Positions 47,227-59,448 of a stretch of 64,000 nucleotides of DNA are shown here, in pieces. The DNA comes from Campylobacter vicugnae (lineage in GTDB: Bacteria; Campylobacterota; Campylobacteria; Campylobacterales; Campylobacteraceae). A program made the position numbers and the translations under genes. The notes under the pieces are model-generated. The model worked only from the letters and a program-made list of their open reading frames with translations, was not told the DNA's origin and searched no databases. Numbering within the stretch: the stretch's first letter is position 1; the number at the start of each line of letters is the position of its first letter. The stretch lies in the NCBI RefSeq assembly GCF_002139875.1, contig NZ_CP018793.1, positions 1,178,001 through 1,242,000 on the forward strand. The letters run 5' to 3'.

Positions 47227-49311
47227 ATGGACTTTTTCAAAAATCTTAAAGTAGGAGCCAAAATATCTTTAATTGTTGGCGCTGTAGTTTTTGTTGGCTT
47301 AACTGCCCTTACTATACTAATTGGCAATAATGTATCAAAGGTGATGAAGCGCGAGTCTGACATCACTCTAACTCAAGCTAGTCATCGTTATGCTGAGCAT
47401 GTTCTATCCATTTTTAGAGAGATGGATTCACTCACTAAATCTACTGCTAATATCATTGGCTTTGATCTTGGCTCCCATCATGCTAATATGCACGATACCA
47501 TAGAAGATCTAAGTGCCTCATTTGATTCATCTAGTTATGCTGAATATGCATATATCTATCTACTAGATCCAAATGATAGCTTTAAAAATAGTGATTATAT
47601 AACTAAAGATAATCACTTTGCACTATTTTTAGTAGATACAAATCGCAATCTTAAAAACGGAATAGAGGTATATAAAACTACTGAAGCCTTCTTAGCTGAT
47701 ACATCTATTAAAGATGTTATAACAACTAAAAAGCCCGTAATTGGCGAGCCTAAACACTACAATATAAATGGAAAAGATGTATTTGCAACTGATATAGCCT
47801 ATCCACTAATAAATAATGGTAAATTGCTTGGTGTTGTAGGATATATGTATAATCTAAATTATATGACTACATATCTAGATAATAAAGAATTTAGTCTATT
47901 TGAAGGCGATGTACGCTACATTTTAAGTGCAGAATCTAGACTAGCTACTCATCACAATCCGCAGTATTGGGGTAAAAAACTAGGTGAGTTTAATACCAAC
48001 CCTACAACCAAATTAGCCCTAGAAGCGATTCAAAATAAACGCGTAACTATAATTGATGAATACTACACTATCCGTGGTGAAGCAACCAAGGCAATTGTCA
48101 CTCCATTTTCTATTGGCGAGCTTGGAACTTGGTATATGTTTGTCAATGCTCCACTTGATGAGATTCAAAAACCGATGCGTATCTTAGTATATGAGATTAT
48201 TGGGGTGTCAGTTGTAGTGCTTATTATACTTCTTGTTTGTGTTTATATGATTACTAATAGATTAGTTACTGCTAGACTTGGCCGTCTATCTGGACTGCTT
48301 TTAGCATTCTTTAAATATATCAACCACGAAGAAAAGCGTGCACCAAATGTTATACCGCCTACATCAAATGATGAGATTGGCACAATGGCATCAGCAATAA
48401 ACTCTAATATCTTAAAAACTCAACAAGGCTTACAAAAAGATGCTGAGGCTATTAGTGAGGCAGCTAATACAGCTAAATCTGTAGAAAATGGCGACCTAAC
48501 AGCAAGAATCAAACAAAATCCAAATAACCCTCAGCTAATCGAGCTTAAAAATGTACTAAATAATATGCTAAATGTACTAGAAGCTAGAATCGGTGGCAAT
48601 ATGAATGAGATTCATAGAGTATTTGAATCATATAAAAATCTAAATTTTACTACTCAAATCATGGGCGCTAAAGGTAATGTAGAGACTACTACAAATATTT
48701 TAGGTGAAGAGATTAGAAAAATGCTAACCTCATCTGCTAGCTATGCTCAAGATCTAGCTAAACAAACTGAAAATTTAAAAGAGTCAATGCAAAGACTATT
48801 TGATGGTTCAAACGCTCAAGCTAATTCACTAGAGCAATCAGCAGCAGCCATAGAGGAGATATCAAGCTCTATGAGTAGCGTAAATGATAGAACAACTGAA
48901 GTAGCCAGACAAGCAGAAGATATCAAAAACATAGTAGGCGTAATAAAAGATATTGCAGACCAAACAAATCTATTAGCGCTAAATGCAGCCATAGAAGCAG
49001 CTCGTGCTGGTGAGCATGGTAGAGGTTTTGCTGTTGTTGCTGATGAGGTAAGAAAACTAGCTGAAAGAACAGGAAAATCTCTAAGCGAAATCGAAGTAAA
49101 TGTAAATGTTTTAGTTCAAGGTGTAACTGAAATGAGCGAATCTATAAAAGAACAGACTCAAGGTATCGCTCAAATCAATGAAGCTATAGCCCAACTAGAG
49201 AGTGTAACTCAAGATAATGTTACTGTGGCAAATGATACTAATACTATAACTGCTAAAGTAAATCAAATTTCTGATAATATCTTAGAAGATGTAAATAAGA
49301 AAAAATTCTAA
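47227..49311 (+). CDS. Methyl-accepting chemotaxis protein, Cache-type
   Basis: 694-residue transmembrane chemoreceptor. TM1 about 15-35; periplasmic Cache sensor domain (about 40-310, including [20 protein letters not shown] and [20 protein letters not shown]); TM2 about 318-340; HAMP and linker; cytoplasmic signalling hairpin with tip [19 protein letters not shown]. No CheR-docking pentapeptide at the C-terminus (ends NKKKF). The start is the ATG preceded by GGAG; an upstream TTG overlaps the promoter. Ligand unknown. Confidence 0.93.
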   Translation: MDFFKNLKVGAKISLIVGAVVFVGLTALTILIGNNVSKVMKRESDITLTQASHRYAEHVLSIFREMDSLTKSTANIIGFDLGSHHANMHDTIEDLSASFDSSSYAEYAYIYLLDPNDSFKNSDYITKDNHFALFLVDTNRNLKNGIEVYKTTEAFLADTSIKDVITTKKPVIGEPKHYNINGKDVFATDIAYPLINNGKLLGVVGYMYNLNYMTTYLDNKEFSLFEGDVRYILSAESRLATHHNPQYWGKKLGEFNTNPTTKLALEAIQNKRVTIIDEYYTIRGEATKAIVTPFSIGELGTWYMFVNAPLDEIQKPMRILVYEIIGVSVVVLIILLVCVYMITNRLVTARLGRLSGLLLAFFKYINHEEKRAPNVIPPTSNDEIGTMASAINSNILKTQQGLQKDAEAISEAANTAKSVENGDLTARIKQNPNNPQLIELKNVLNNMLNVLEARIGGNMNEIHRVFESYKNLNFTTQIMGAKGNVETTTNILGEEIRKMLTSSASYAQDLAKQTENLKESMQRLFDGSNAQANSLEQSAAAIEEISSSMSSVNDRTTEVARQAEDIKNIVGVIKDIADQTNLLALNAAIEAARAGEHGRGFAVVADEVRKLAERTGKSLSEIEVNVNVLVQGVTEMSESIKEQTQGIAQINEAIAQLESVTQDNVTVANDTNTITAKVNQISDNILEDVNKKKF

Positions 49312-49319
49312 CTCTAACA

Positions 49320-49355
49320 AAAGATACCAAGAAAAATCTCTTGGTATCTTTAATT
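49320..49355 (+). terminator. Intrinsic terminator after the chemoreceptor
   Basis: Perfect 13-bp stem (49320-49332 with 49339-49351), six-base loop, followed by TTTAATTTATT. Confidence 0.85.
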
Positions 49356-49486
49356 TATTAATTATTGCTTAAATTTATTTCAATACAAAAATCTAAAAAA
49401 TATAGCAAAACAATTTTAAATCAAATTTCTTATAAAATTCAAATTTTACTACAATATTAAGCCAAAATTTTATAAAAACTAAGTAT

Positions 49487-49492
49487 TATAAT
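49487..49492 (+). promoter_or_regulatory. -10 element upstream of fliR
   Basis: TATAAT 22 bases before the GTG of fliR. No GG-N10-GC element is found here, so fliR appears to be sigma-70 driven. Confidence 0.5.
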
Positions 49493-49514
49493 TTATAAAT
49501 AAATTAGGTGAATT

Positions 49515-50288
49515 GTGGAATTTGTAAATTATCTTGGACAAGAAAATGTGGTAACATTTTTTTTACTTCTTGTGCGAACTGGTGCTTTAATGGTGTTTTT
49601 TCCATTTTTTAACCATATACAAATTCCGGTTGTTATAAAGGCTACACTCTCATTTATATTAGCACTTTATCTATTTCCACTAGCTACTCCTTTAGCTAAT
49701 CTAGATAGCTTAAATATCCAATATTTAGTTTTAGAGGCCCTATCTGAGCTTATGCTTGGATTGTGTGCTGGAGTGCTTTTGATGCTAGTTTTTGGTGCAG
49801 TTCAGCTAGCAGGTGAGCAGATATCAATGATTATGGGATTTTCTATGGCAACTGTGATCGATCCTCAAAGCGGTATAAACGCCCCACTAATCTCAAATAT
49901 CTTAAATTTAATTGTTCTACTAGCATTTTTATTATTTGATGGACATCATTTGGTTTTATATTTTTTAGCTTATGGTCTTGAATTTATTCCACTTGGTGGT
50001 TTTTATCCTGAACAAAATATTCTTAAATATGCAGCACAAGGAATGGTAAATCTCTTTTTATATGGATTTATTATCTCATTTCCTATTTTAGCGCTTACTT
50101 TAATGTCGGATTTAATCTTTGGAATGCTTATGAAGACAATGCCGCAATTTAACTTGCTTGTTGTTGGTTTTCCTATTAAGATTACTATTGCATTTGTAGT
50201 GTTAATGGCTATATTAGCAGTGATTGTAAAGGTTTTTACAACACTAATGATGAGAGTTTTGAATGATTTGCCAAGTTTATTTTACTAA
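49515..50288 (+). CDS. fliR: Flagellar export apparatus protein FliR
   Basis: 257-residue inner-membrane protein with about six hydrophobic segments, part of the FliP-FliQ-FliR export gate. GAVQLAGEQISMIMGFSMATVIDPQSG (about 95-121) and PQFNLLVVGFPIKI (about 208-221) are family motifs. The start is GTG behind AGGTG. It heads the order fliR-acidic protein-gmk-tatA-argS known from C. jejuni. Confidence 0.95.
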   Translation: MEFVNYLGQENVVTFFLLLVRTGALMVFFPFFNHIQIPVVIKATLSFILALYLFPLATPLANLDSLNIQYLVLEALSELMLGLCAGVLLMLVFGAVQLAGEQISMIMGFSMATVIDPQSGINAPLISNILNLIVLLAFLLFDGHHLVLYFLAYGLEFIPLGGFYPEQNILKYAAQGMVNLFLYGFIISFPILALTLMSDLIFGMLMKTMPQFNLLVVGFPIKITIAFVVLMAILAVIVKVFTTLMMRVLNDLPSLFY

Positions 50289-50348
50289 ATAAAGCAATAC
50301 ATAATGAAAAATTGCGTAAAATAGTGTAAATTTTTTAAGGGGTAGTCT

Positions 50349-51926
50349 ATGAAGGTAATTTTGCTAAATAATAACCCAGCAGTTTCAAAGCTTGCAAGTG
50401 TAAGTTTAAATAAGCTTGGATATGAATTTGTTGAGATTGATAATTTAGAAACTATAGTTGATAATGAAGCTGATTTAATCATATGCGATAGTGGGCTTTA
50501 TAATAGCGAAGTAAATTACCTAGAGTATGCTCAAAACCAGCTATTTTTAATCCCTAGAAATCAATCTAATCAATATGATATAGCTCAAAATGAGATACTA
50601 CAAAAGCCATTTTTGCCAACTGATTTTATCGATATTATAAAAGTAATTTTAAAAGATACAACTCAAGATATACAACCACCACAAAAAGAGCCAATCCCAG
50701 TTGATAACGATATTAAAGTTGGTAATAAATTTGGTGAAATTCAAGATATTGATGAGATGGATTTTAGCTCTAGCAATGATGAGTTGAGTGATTTTAATGA
50801 TTTAGATAGCAATGAGCTATTAAATCAAATTGATGATATGGAAGATCAATTTGTAGAAAATGAATTTAATGAATTTGATGATACAGAGCTTAGTTTTACT
50901 GAAGATGTAGAAGACCTTAATAAAGGGCTTGAAGAGATTACTCAAATAGATGAGATTAAAGAAGAGCCGATAAAAGAGCAGTTAGAAGAGATTAGCGAAG
51001 TTAGCGATGATTTTATTGAAGAATTTGATGATATTAGCCAAATAGATCAAACTACCCAATCTAATCAGATAGCCAAAACAGATGAGTTTGCTGAAGTTAG
51101 TGGCGAATTTGCCGAAATTGATGATAAGTTTGAAAAGATAGATGATAGCATTACAGAATTAAGCGATGAAATCAATCCGGTTGATGATGAATTAATTGTA
51201 GCAGATAATAAAAAAGAAGAATTTGTCAGCTTTGAGACTATTAGCGAATTTCAAAAAAGCGATACTAATAAAGATGATAAGATATCACAAGAGATAGATG
51301 AAGTTGCTAAGACGATAGATATATCTAAAGATATCAAAGAATCAACATCAAAATCTCAAAATATCAAAGATATAACTAGCGAATATGAAAATATCAAGCT
51401 TGATATATCTGCCTTTGATGAGTTGCCAGATGAAGAGAGTACTTTAGATGAAAAATCTGAGCCTACTATCAAAGTTGAAGAAGTCCAAGATCCTATGCAA
51501 ATTTCAGATCTAGACTATACAGATAATTTAAATGAACTAAGCAATATGCTTGATGAGATTGATAATATGGATTATGAGGAAGAGAGTGTAAATCAAATGG
51601 TAGAAAATGAATCAAAAATTGCCAGCTTAAATAGCTGTTATGAGGCTAGTACAATTGATGAGATAGATGAGGCTGCTATTAAAGAAGCACTTCATGAAGA
51701 TACTACGCCTACTCAAACTCTAGCTGCAGATATACTAGAGCAACAAGAGCCTAAAGAAGAAATAGTAGCCACAGATAGCTCAAATATAAACAAAGATGAG
51801 TTAGCTCAAGTCCTAGCTACACAAATTGGTCAAGAATTAGGCAAAGCCTTAAATACTGGTGCATTCAAAGATATGCTAAAAGATATCAACATTAATATTA
51901 ATATAAGTTTTGAAGGCAAGCAATGA
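50349..51926 (+). CDS. Highly acidic protein with N-terminal pseudo-receiver domain
   Basis: 525 residues. Residues 1 to about 105 read as a CheY-like receiver fold: MKVILLNNN where the usual acidic pair is replaced by Asn, D47 in LIICDSGLY at the phospho-acceptor position, and K86 in ILQKPFLP. About 390 residues of low-complexity acidic sequence rich in Asp/Glu/Ile follow (repeats such as EIDEIDE, FAEVSGEFAEIDD), and the C-terminal end (about 485-525) is a helical tail with hydrophobic strands (NININISFEGK). Position matches C. jejuni Cj1178c, annotated only as highly acidic. AAGGGG precedes the ATG. Overlaps gmk by 4 bases. Confidence 0.82.
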   Translation: MKVILLNNNPAVSKLASVSLNKLGYEFVEIDNLETIVDNEADLIICDSGLYNSEVNYLEYAQNQLFLIPRNQSNQYDIAQNEILQKPFLPTDFIDIIKVILKDTTQDIQPPQKEPIPVDNDIKVGNKFGEIQDIDEMDFSSSNDELSDFNDLDSNELLNQIDDMEDQFVENEFNEFDDTELSFTEDVEDLNKGLEEITQIDEIKEEPIKEQLEEISEVSDDFIEEFDDISQIDQTTQSNQIAKTDEFAEVSGEFAEIDDKFEKIDDSITELSDEINPVDDELIVADNKKEEFVSFETISEFQKSDTNKDDKISQEIDEVAKTIDISKDIKESTSKSQNIKDITSEYENIKLDISAFDELPDEESTLDEKSEPTIKVEEVQDPMQISDLDYTDNLNELSNMLDEIDNMDYEEESVNQMVENESKIASLNSCYEASTIDEIDEAAIKEALHEDTTPTQTLAADILEQQEPKEEIVATDSSNINKDELAQVLATQIGQELGKALNTGAFKDMLKDINININISFEGKQ

Positions 51927-52534
51927 GTGGTCAAATTCTAATAATCAGCGGCCCAAGTGGAAGTGGTAAAAGCACGCTTTTATCACGCCTGATAAGCGAA
52001 TTTGATAATATTTACTTCTCAATCTCTAGCACTACAAGAGAGCCACGAGATGGTGAGCAAAATGGGGTAAATTATCACTTTATTAATGTTGATGAGTTTC
52101 AAAAAGGTATTGATGAGGGCAAATTCTTAGAGTGGGCAAATGTACATAAAAATTATTATGGCACCAGCTTAGAACCGGTAGAAAAAGCCTTAAAAGATGG
52201 CAAAATAGTAATATTTGATATAGATGTTCAAGGCTATCATTTAGCTATGAAAAAATATAGCCATATTATCACTTCGGTTTTTGTAACTACAAAAGATAGG
52301 CACGAGCTTAAAAAACGCCTTACAAAGCGTGGCAGCGATGATGCACAAACTATAGAAAATAGACTATTTAATGCAGCTACTGAGATAGCTTATATAAGCG
52401 AGTATGACTATTTAATCATCAATGATGACCTAGATAGCTCATATGAGAGATTAAAATCAATCTTTATATCGCTTAGTTCAAAAACTCAAAGCTTTAATCT
52501 AAATGATGTTATAGAGAGCTGGAGTGAGTGCTAA
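51923..52534 (+). CDS. gmk: Guanylate kinase
   Basis: GMP to GDP. 203 residues with P-loop SGPSGSGKSTLLSRL at 9-23, TTREPRDGEQNGVNYHFI (GMP binding) and DIDVQGYHLAMK. The ATG overlaps the end of the acidic-protein gene. Confidence 0.96.
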   Translation: MSGQILIISGPSGSGKSTLLSRLISEFDNIYFSISSTTREPRDGEQNGVNYHFINVDEFQKGIDEGKFLEWANVHKNYYGTSLEPVEKALKDGKIVIFDIDVQGYHLAMKKYSHIITSVFVTTKDRHELKKRLTKRGSDDAQTIENRLFNAATEIAYISEYDYLIINDDLDSSYERLKSIFISLSSKTQSFNLNDVIESWSEC

Positions 52535-52583
52535 ATTTAAGATTATTAAGGTAAAATTCGAAATTTAATTTAAGGAGAAAAAT

Positions 52584-52796
52584 ATGGGTAGTATGAGTAT
52601 AAGTCACTGGTTGATTGTTTTGGCAATTATTGTTTTACTTTTTGGTGCAAAAAAGATTCCAGAACTTGCAAAAGGTATGGGTAAAGGTATTAAAAGTTTC
52701 AAAAAAGAGATGGAAGATGATACCCCACTAGAAAAAATAGAGAAGGCTCAAGACTCAACTGAAGTTAAAAAAGATGAAACTCAAAAGAGTGCCTAA
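52584..52796 (+). CDS. tatA: Sec-independent translocase subunit TatA
   Basis: 70-residue twin-arginine translocation protein: one N-terminal TM (about 7-22), the hinge [20 protein letters not shown] and an amphipathic helix, then a charged tail. AAGGAG precedes the ATG. tatB and tatC are not in the window. Its stop shares the A of the argS start region (TAATG). Confidence 0.95.
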   Translation: MGSMSISHWLIVLAIIVLLFGAKKIPELAKGMGKGIKSFKKEMEDDTPLEKIEKAQDSTEVKKDETQKSA

Positions 52797-54391
52797 TGAG
52801 TGCTAAAGATACTCTAAAAAGTGAAATTAGTGCTATTTTAGGACATCAAGTCGTTGTAGAAAAGCCTAAAGATAGAGCTTTAGCTCACTATGCTACGCCA
52901 CTTGCATTTAGCTTAGCTAAAGAGCTTAAAAAATCACCTGTAATTATAGCAAGTGAGTTAGCAGCTAAATTTAACTCACCAAAATATGAAGTAAGTGCTG
53001 TAAATGGATATATAAACTTTAAGCTAAGTGGTGAATTTTTAGACTCTTTGGCTAATGATGCGCTAAAAAGTGCAGAAAAATTTGGCTCTAAAGAGATTAA
53101 AAATCCTAAAAATATATTTTTAGAATATATTAGTGCTAATCCTACTGGACCTCTTCATATTGGACATGTGCGTGGTGCAGTCTATGGTGATACACTAGCT
53201 AGAGTTGCTAGACATATCGGTATAGGCATACATACTGAGTACTATATCAATGATGCTGGCAATCAAATAGATCTACTAGGTACATCTATTACTCTTAGAG
53301 CGCGTGAAATTATATTTAATGAAACTGTAGAGTACCCTGAGAAATACTATAGAGGCGAATATATAGATGAGTTGGCTCATGCAGCTTATCAGAAGTTTGG
53401 TAAAGATATTTTTGAGCCTAGTCGTAATCTTGAATTGGCTGAATTTGGTAAAGATATAGTACTTGATATCATCAAAAAAGATCTAGCAGATGCTGGAATA
53501 TTTATAGAGAGTTGGGCAAGTGAAAAATCATACTATGATAAGCTAGACCAAACCCTTCAACGCTTAGAAAAAAGTGGAGAAATCTATAAAAAAGATGGCA
53601 CAACCTATATAGCCTCTACAAAACTTGGCGATGATAATGATAGAGTTGTAGTGCGAAGCGATGGTCGCCCTACATATTTAGCTGGTGATATTATCTATCA
53701 TAATGTCAAATTTGCCAATGATTTTGATACATATATCAATATCTGGGGAGCCGATCACCACGGATATATTGCTAGATTAAAAGCTGCTATTAACTTCCTT
53801 GGCTATGATGAAAATAAGCTAGAAGTAATATTAATGCAAATGGTAAGTCTATTAAAAGATGGCAAACCATTTAAAATGAGCAAAAGAGCTGGCACATCAG
53901 TGCTAATGAGCGATATATTAGCCGAGATTGGAAGTGATGCATTGAGATTTATCTTTATCTCTAAAGCCAATAGCTCAAGTCTTGAGTTTGATATTGATGA
54001 GCTTAAAAAACAAGATAGCTCAAATCCAATATTTTACATTAACTACGCTCACGCTAGAATAAATCAAATTTTTACCAAAGCTGGTAAATCGCCTGAAGAT
54101 GTAGCAAATGTATCACTAGCAAATTTAAGCGATGATGGTAAAAATCTGTTATTTGAAGCACTCATAATGCCTGAAATTTTAGAAGATGCACTATACCAAA
54201 GAAGCCTACATAAAATCCCAGATTATCTAAAGGGACTTAGCGCAAGTTTTCATAAATTCTACAATGAAAATAGAGTAGTAGGAAGTCAAAATGAAGATGA
54301 GTTATTAAAGCTCTTTAGCGTTGTGGCTTTAAGCATCAAGGTAGCATTAAATTTAATGGGAATTAAAGCCAAAGATATAATGGAGAATTAA
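52796..54391 (+). CDS. argS: Arginyl-tRNA synthetase
   Basis: 531-residue class I synthetase: N-terminal tRNA D-loop domain (1 to about 90), HIGH motif as HIGH in GPLHIGHVRGAVYGD (about 120), KMSKRAGTSV (about 360) and an alpha-helical anticodon domain at the end. Last gene of the gmk-tatA-argS cluster; converges on rsfS across a hairpin. Confidence 0.97.
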   Translation: MSAKDTLKSEISAILGHQVVVEKPKDRALAHYATPLAFSLAKELKKSPVIIASELAAKFNSPKYEVSAVNGYINFKLSGEFLDSLANDALKSAEKFGSKEIKNPKNIFLEYISANPTGPLHIGHVRGAVYGDTLARVARHIGIGIHTEYYINDAGNQIDLLGTSITLRAREIIFNETVEYPEKYYRGEYIDELAHAAYQKFGKDIFEPSRNLELAEFGKDIVLDIIKKDLADAGIFIESWASEKSYYDKLDQTLQRLEKSGEIYKKDGTTYIASTKLGDDNDRVVVRSDGRPTYLAGDIIYHNVKFANDFDTYINIWGADHHGYIARLKAAINFLGYDENKLEVILMQMVSLLKDGKPFKMSKRAGTSVLMSDILAEIGSDALRFIFISKANSSSLEFDIDELKKQDSSNPIFYINYAHARINQIFTKAGKSPEDVANVSLANLSDDGKNLLFEALIMPEILEDALYQRSLHKIPDYLKGLSASFHKFYNENRVVGSQNEDELLKLFSVVALSIKVALNLMGIKAKDIMEN

Positions 54392-54422
54392 ACAAAGCAA
54401 GGGTAGCCAATCCCTTGTGTTT
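54391..54422. terminator. Hairpin between argS and rsfS
   Basis: CAAGGG (54398-54403) pairs with CCCTTG (54412-54417) with A- and T-rich flanks extending the stem, between two convergent genes. Confidence 0.6.
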
Positions 54423-54436
54423 AATAATCATCTAAA

Positions 54437-54763
54437 TTAATTAGCTTTTGTGCTTAACTCTTTTAAAAACTCTTCTATATTATACTTAGCTCTATAAGTT
54501 TCACTCATTAAATGTATCATTATATCGCCAAGATCTATTACAGTCCAATCATCGCTACTTTCTACACCTAAAAAATTCTCACCAGCTGGTTTTAACTCTG
54601 TTTTTAAATCATCAAGCAAAGCAAAGCCATGACGAGCAGCCAAAGTAGTGGCTACAACTACAAATTTACTTAAATAATCCCTTCCTTGCATATCTATAAC
54701 TTCGATATTTTCAGCCTTTTTTTCATCTAAAAGCTTAACAATTCTATCTATTCTATTTTGCAT
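54437..54763 (-). CDS. rsfS: Ribosome silencing factor RsfS
   Basis: 108-residue DUF143 protein blocking subunit joining by binding L14: IVKLLDEKKAENIEVIDM, SKFVVVATTLAARHG, DDWTVIDLGDIMIHLMSE. The start is the ATG at 54763 with AAGGAT upstream; it overlaps the end of nadD. Confidence 0.94.
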   Translation of the reverse strand: MQNRIDRIVKLLDEKKAENIEVIDMQGRDYLSKFVVVATTLAARHGFALLDDLKTELKPAGENFLGVESSDDWTVIDLGDIMIHLMSETYRAKYNIEEFLKELSTKAN

Positions 54764-55301
54764 TTTTATCCTTATAAAAACTCTGAACACTACTTAAAAT
54801 AGCAGATGGAACCTGCTTGAAATTTAGCTCAGATTTAATTTTTGAAGATGAGATTTTAACATTTATATCAAGTTTTTGCAAATTTTCATCTATTTTAATA
54901 TCATCTCTACACGCTACAACAAAGCTTACCAATGCTTTTAACTCATCATATCTATGCCATTTATGCAAGCTATTAAGCTGATCAGCACCGATTATTAAAT
55001 AAATTCTACTAGCGTTAAATTTATTTTTAAAATAGCTTACACTATCGATACTTGCTACTGCTCTATTTTGGCTAGTTTCATAATCGCTTACTATAATTTT
55101 TGGACTTAAATTTTCCCATAAAGCCCTACACCACTGCAACCTTAAATTTGGTGGAGCGCCAAATTCGCTTTTAAATGGATTTAAAAATGTTGGAATTATA
55201 ATCAGCTTATCGATATTTAAATTTTTAAGTGCAGATTTTACCACCTCATCATGGCCAAAATGCGGTGGATCAAAACTTCCTCCAAAAATGGCTATATTCA
55301 A
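54753..55301 (-). CDS. nadD: Nicotinate-nucleotide adenylyltransferase
   Basis: 182-residue NAD-pathway enzyme with IAIFGGSFDPPHFGHDEV at the N-terminus (nucleotidyltransferase HxGH as HFGH) and YLIIGADQLNSLHKWHRYDEL. The C-terminal ISSSKIKSEL replaces the usual ISST motif. Divergent from gap, with 58 bases between. Confidence 0.94.
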   Translation of the reverse strand: MNIAIFGGSFDPPHFGHDEVVKSALKNLNIDKLIIIPTFLNPFKSEFGAPPNLRLQWCRALWENLSPKIIVSDYETSQNRAVASIDSVSYFKNKFNASRIYLIIGADQLNSLHKWHRYDELKALVSFVVACRDDIKIDENLQKLDINVKISSSKIKSELNFKQVPSAILSSVQSFYKDKNAK

Positions 55302-55359
55302 TTTTTTTTAACCTTTTTTTTAGTAAAATTAGCCCTAATTATACCCAAAAAGGATAAAA

Positions 55360-56355
55360 ATGGCACTTAAAATAGCAATTAACGGTTTTGGAAGAATAGG
55401 TAGATGCGCTGCTAGAATTATACTAAATAACCCAGCAGAGTATGAGTTATGCATTATAAATGACACTGCTGAACGCAAAATGACTAGATACTTACTAAAA
55501 TACGATACAGTTCATGGCGAATTTAATCAAGATGTAGAGATTATAAATGATGATTATATCGCAGTTAATGGTAAAAAAATTAGAGTATATAGCACAAGAG
55601 ATATTAATGATATGGATTTAAGAGGAATAGATGTAGTACTAGAGTGTACTGGTAAATTCCTTACAAAAGAAAAATGCCAAACCTATATCGCAAAAGGTGC
55701 TAAAAAAGTAATAATGAGCGCCCCAGCAAAAGATGATACTCCTACATTTGTACTAGGTGTAAATACTGATAAATACGAAGGTCAAACAATCATCTCAAAC
55801 GCAAGCTGCACTACAAACTGTCTTGGCCCAGTAACTAGAGTATTAGATGATCTTTATGGTATTCAAAAGGGTTTAATGACTACTATTCACGCCTACACAA
55901 ATGGCCAAAGTCTAGTAGATGTAAAATGTAGAGATTTTAGACGCTCTAGAGCTGCAGCGGTAAATATGATTCCAACTAGCACAGGTGCAGCTAAAGCTAT
56001 GAAGCTAGTAATGCCTAGCCTAGATGGCAAACTACACGGTCAAAGCATTAGAGTACCAGTACCAAATGTATCAATAGTTGATCTTACAGCTGTACTTGGC
56101 AAAAGCGTAACAAAAGAGGAGTTAAATAACGCTTTTGTAGAAGCTAGCAAAGGTAGCTTAAAAGGAATTATGGCAGTAGATTTTGATGAGAGAGTAAGTG
56201 GAGATTTTAACACTTCAAGCTACTCAAGTATAGTAGCAGCTGATCTAACTCAAGTAATATGTGGAGATATGATCAAGGTAATGGCATGGTATGATAATGA
56301 GTGGGGATATAGCAACCGTCTAGTAGAGATGGCAAAATTCATAAGCGAGAAATAA
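55360..56355 (+). CDS. gap: Glyceraldehyde-3-phosphate dehydrogenase
   Basis: 331 residues, NAD(P)-binding [14 protein letters not shown] and catalytic Cys in [13 protein letters not shown] (about 150). In Campylobacter it serves mainly gluconeogenesis, since phosphofructokinase is usually lacking. It is one base before pgk and starts the gap-pgk-tpiA-fabI run. AAGGAT ribosome site. Confidence 0.97.
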   Translation: MALKIAINGFGRIGRCAARIILNNPAEYELCIINDTAERKMTRYLLKYDTVHGEFNQDVEIINDDYIAVNGKKIRVYSTRDINDMDLRGIDVVLECTGKFLTKEKCQTYIAKGAKKVIMSAPAKDDTPTFVLGVNTDKYEGQTIISNASCTTNCLGPVTRVLDDLYGIQKGLMTTIHAYTNGQSLVDVKCRDFRRSRAAAVNMIPTSTGAAKAMKLVMPSLDGKLHGQSIRVPVPNVSIVDLTAVLGKSVTKEELNNAFVEASKGSLKGIMAVDFDERVSGDFNTSSYSSIVAADLTQVICGDMIKVMAWYDNEWGYSNRLVEMAKFISEK

Positions 56356-56356
56356 A

Positions 56357-57561
56357 ATGAGCGAAATAATTTCAGTCAAAGATATAAATTTTACACCAGG
56401 TGCGAAGGTCTTTATAAGATGTGATTTTAATACTCCTATGGATGAGTTTCGCAATATTACAGATGATAGACGCATACGCTCTGCAATACCTACAATTAGA
56501 TATGTTTTAGATCAAGGTTGTTCTGTAATTTTAGCTAGTCATCTAGGCCGCCCAAAAGATGGCTATGAAGAGAAATACTCTTTACTACCAGTTGCTAAAA
56601 GACTTGGCAGATTAATGGATAGAGAGATTAAATTTGCTCACGATGTAGTCGGCCACGATGCTAAAGAGAAAGTAGAAAAATTAAGAGCTGGCGAAATTTT
56701 AATGCTTGAAAATTTGCGTTTTGAAAAAGGCGAAACCAAAGATGATAAAAATCTAGCTAAAGCTCTTAGCGAGTTAGCTGATTACTATGTAAATGATGCT
56801 TTTGGTGTATGCCATAGAGCTCACTCTAGCGTGCATGCTATAACTCAATGCTATGATAATGAGCATAAAGCAGCTGGATTTTTGCTAATTAAAGAGATTG
56901 AATTTGGTCAAAATCTAATCCGCCATCCTAGTCGTCCTTTTGTCGCAGTTACTGGCGGATCAAAAGTTAGTGGAAAACTTCAAGCCTTAACCAACCTACT
57001 TCCACGCATAGATAAGCTTATTATCGGCGGTGGAATGGCATTTACATTTTTAAAAGCTCTTGGTGAAAATATCGGAAACTCACTTTTAGAAGAAGAGCTA
57101 GTAGAAGAAGCTGCAAATATCCTTAAAAAAGGCCGTGAATTAGGCGTAAAAATCTACCTGCCAGTAGATGTTGTAGCTGCTCAAACCTTTAGTAATGATA
57201 GCCCTATAAAATATGTCCCAGTCCAAGAGATACCAAATGGCTGGATGGGATTAGATATCGGCCCAGCAAGTGTCAAGCTATTTAAAGAGGCTATTGCAGA
57301 TGCTCAAACTATTTGGTGGAATGGCCCAATGGGTGTATTTGAGATGGATAAATTTAGCAAAGGTAGCATTAAAATGAGCCACGCAATAGGCGAAAGCTTT
57401 GCTACTACAGTTGTCGGTGGTGGCGATACTGCAGATGTTGTTGAGCGTGCTGGTGATACTGATGAGATGACATTTATCTCTACTGGTGGTGGTGCTAGCT
57501 TAGAGCTAATCGAAGGCAAAGAGCTACCAGGCGTTAGAGTACTTTTAAGAGAAGATAGTCT

Positions 57562-57565
<4 letters not shown>
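56357..57565 (+). CDS. pgk: Phosphoglycerate kinase
   Basis: 402-residue two-domain kinase: [20 protein letters not shown] at the N-terminus, [59 protein letters not shown] and [12 protein letters not shown]. It overlaps tpiA by 4 bases. Confidence 0.98.
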
Positions 57566-59060
<1,495 letters not shown>

Positions 59061-59448
59061 CCATAGAGCCAAATAAGGCTCTAATACTCATCATATTGAT
59101 AAACTAATATAACTTCTTAGAACAATTTTAATCTTTTAAATTGGCTTATATTATTTGCGAGATAGCACTAAGGATAAATAGCAATTAGATTACTATTTTT
59201 GAGTAATCATATGCTTTTTTATCTTATCTTGCTTGGCTCTTTTTAACTCTTTTTGGTATAAATAGCAAAAAAGATAATAAAAAAAGTAATAAAAAACCAT
59301 CAAGCATATAGCTATATATTGTGCTAACTCTATATCTATCATAAAAATTTTATTTAAAATAGCTATTAGTAACAATAAAAAATAGTAATTTGAATATAAA
59401 TATCATAATTTACTCCTTTGTTTAATATCGCATAGTGATTAATATGAG
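59061..59448. other. 388-base stretch between fabI and the CRISPR array
   Basis: Holds a 7-bp hairpin (TAGAGCC 59064-59070 with 59077-59083), probably the fabI terminator. It also holds a 60-codon minus-strand open frame (59193-59375) for a very hydrophobic peptide (ICLMVFYYFFYYLFCYLY) without a clear ribosome-binding site, and a GATTACT/AGTAATC hairpin at 59188-59208 at its end. I cannot support a gene here with confidence. As the array is transcribed leftward, this region is its downstream flank. Confidence 0.4.

Noticed and set aside
59193-59375. 60-codon hydrophobic minus-strand peptide between fabI and the array
   Set aside because: The frame opens with TTG, the first ATG has no ribosome site, and low-complexity Tyr/Phe runs arise easily in AT-rich DNA; kept only as a note.
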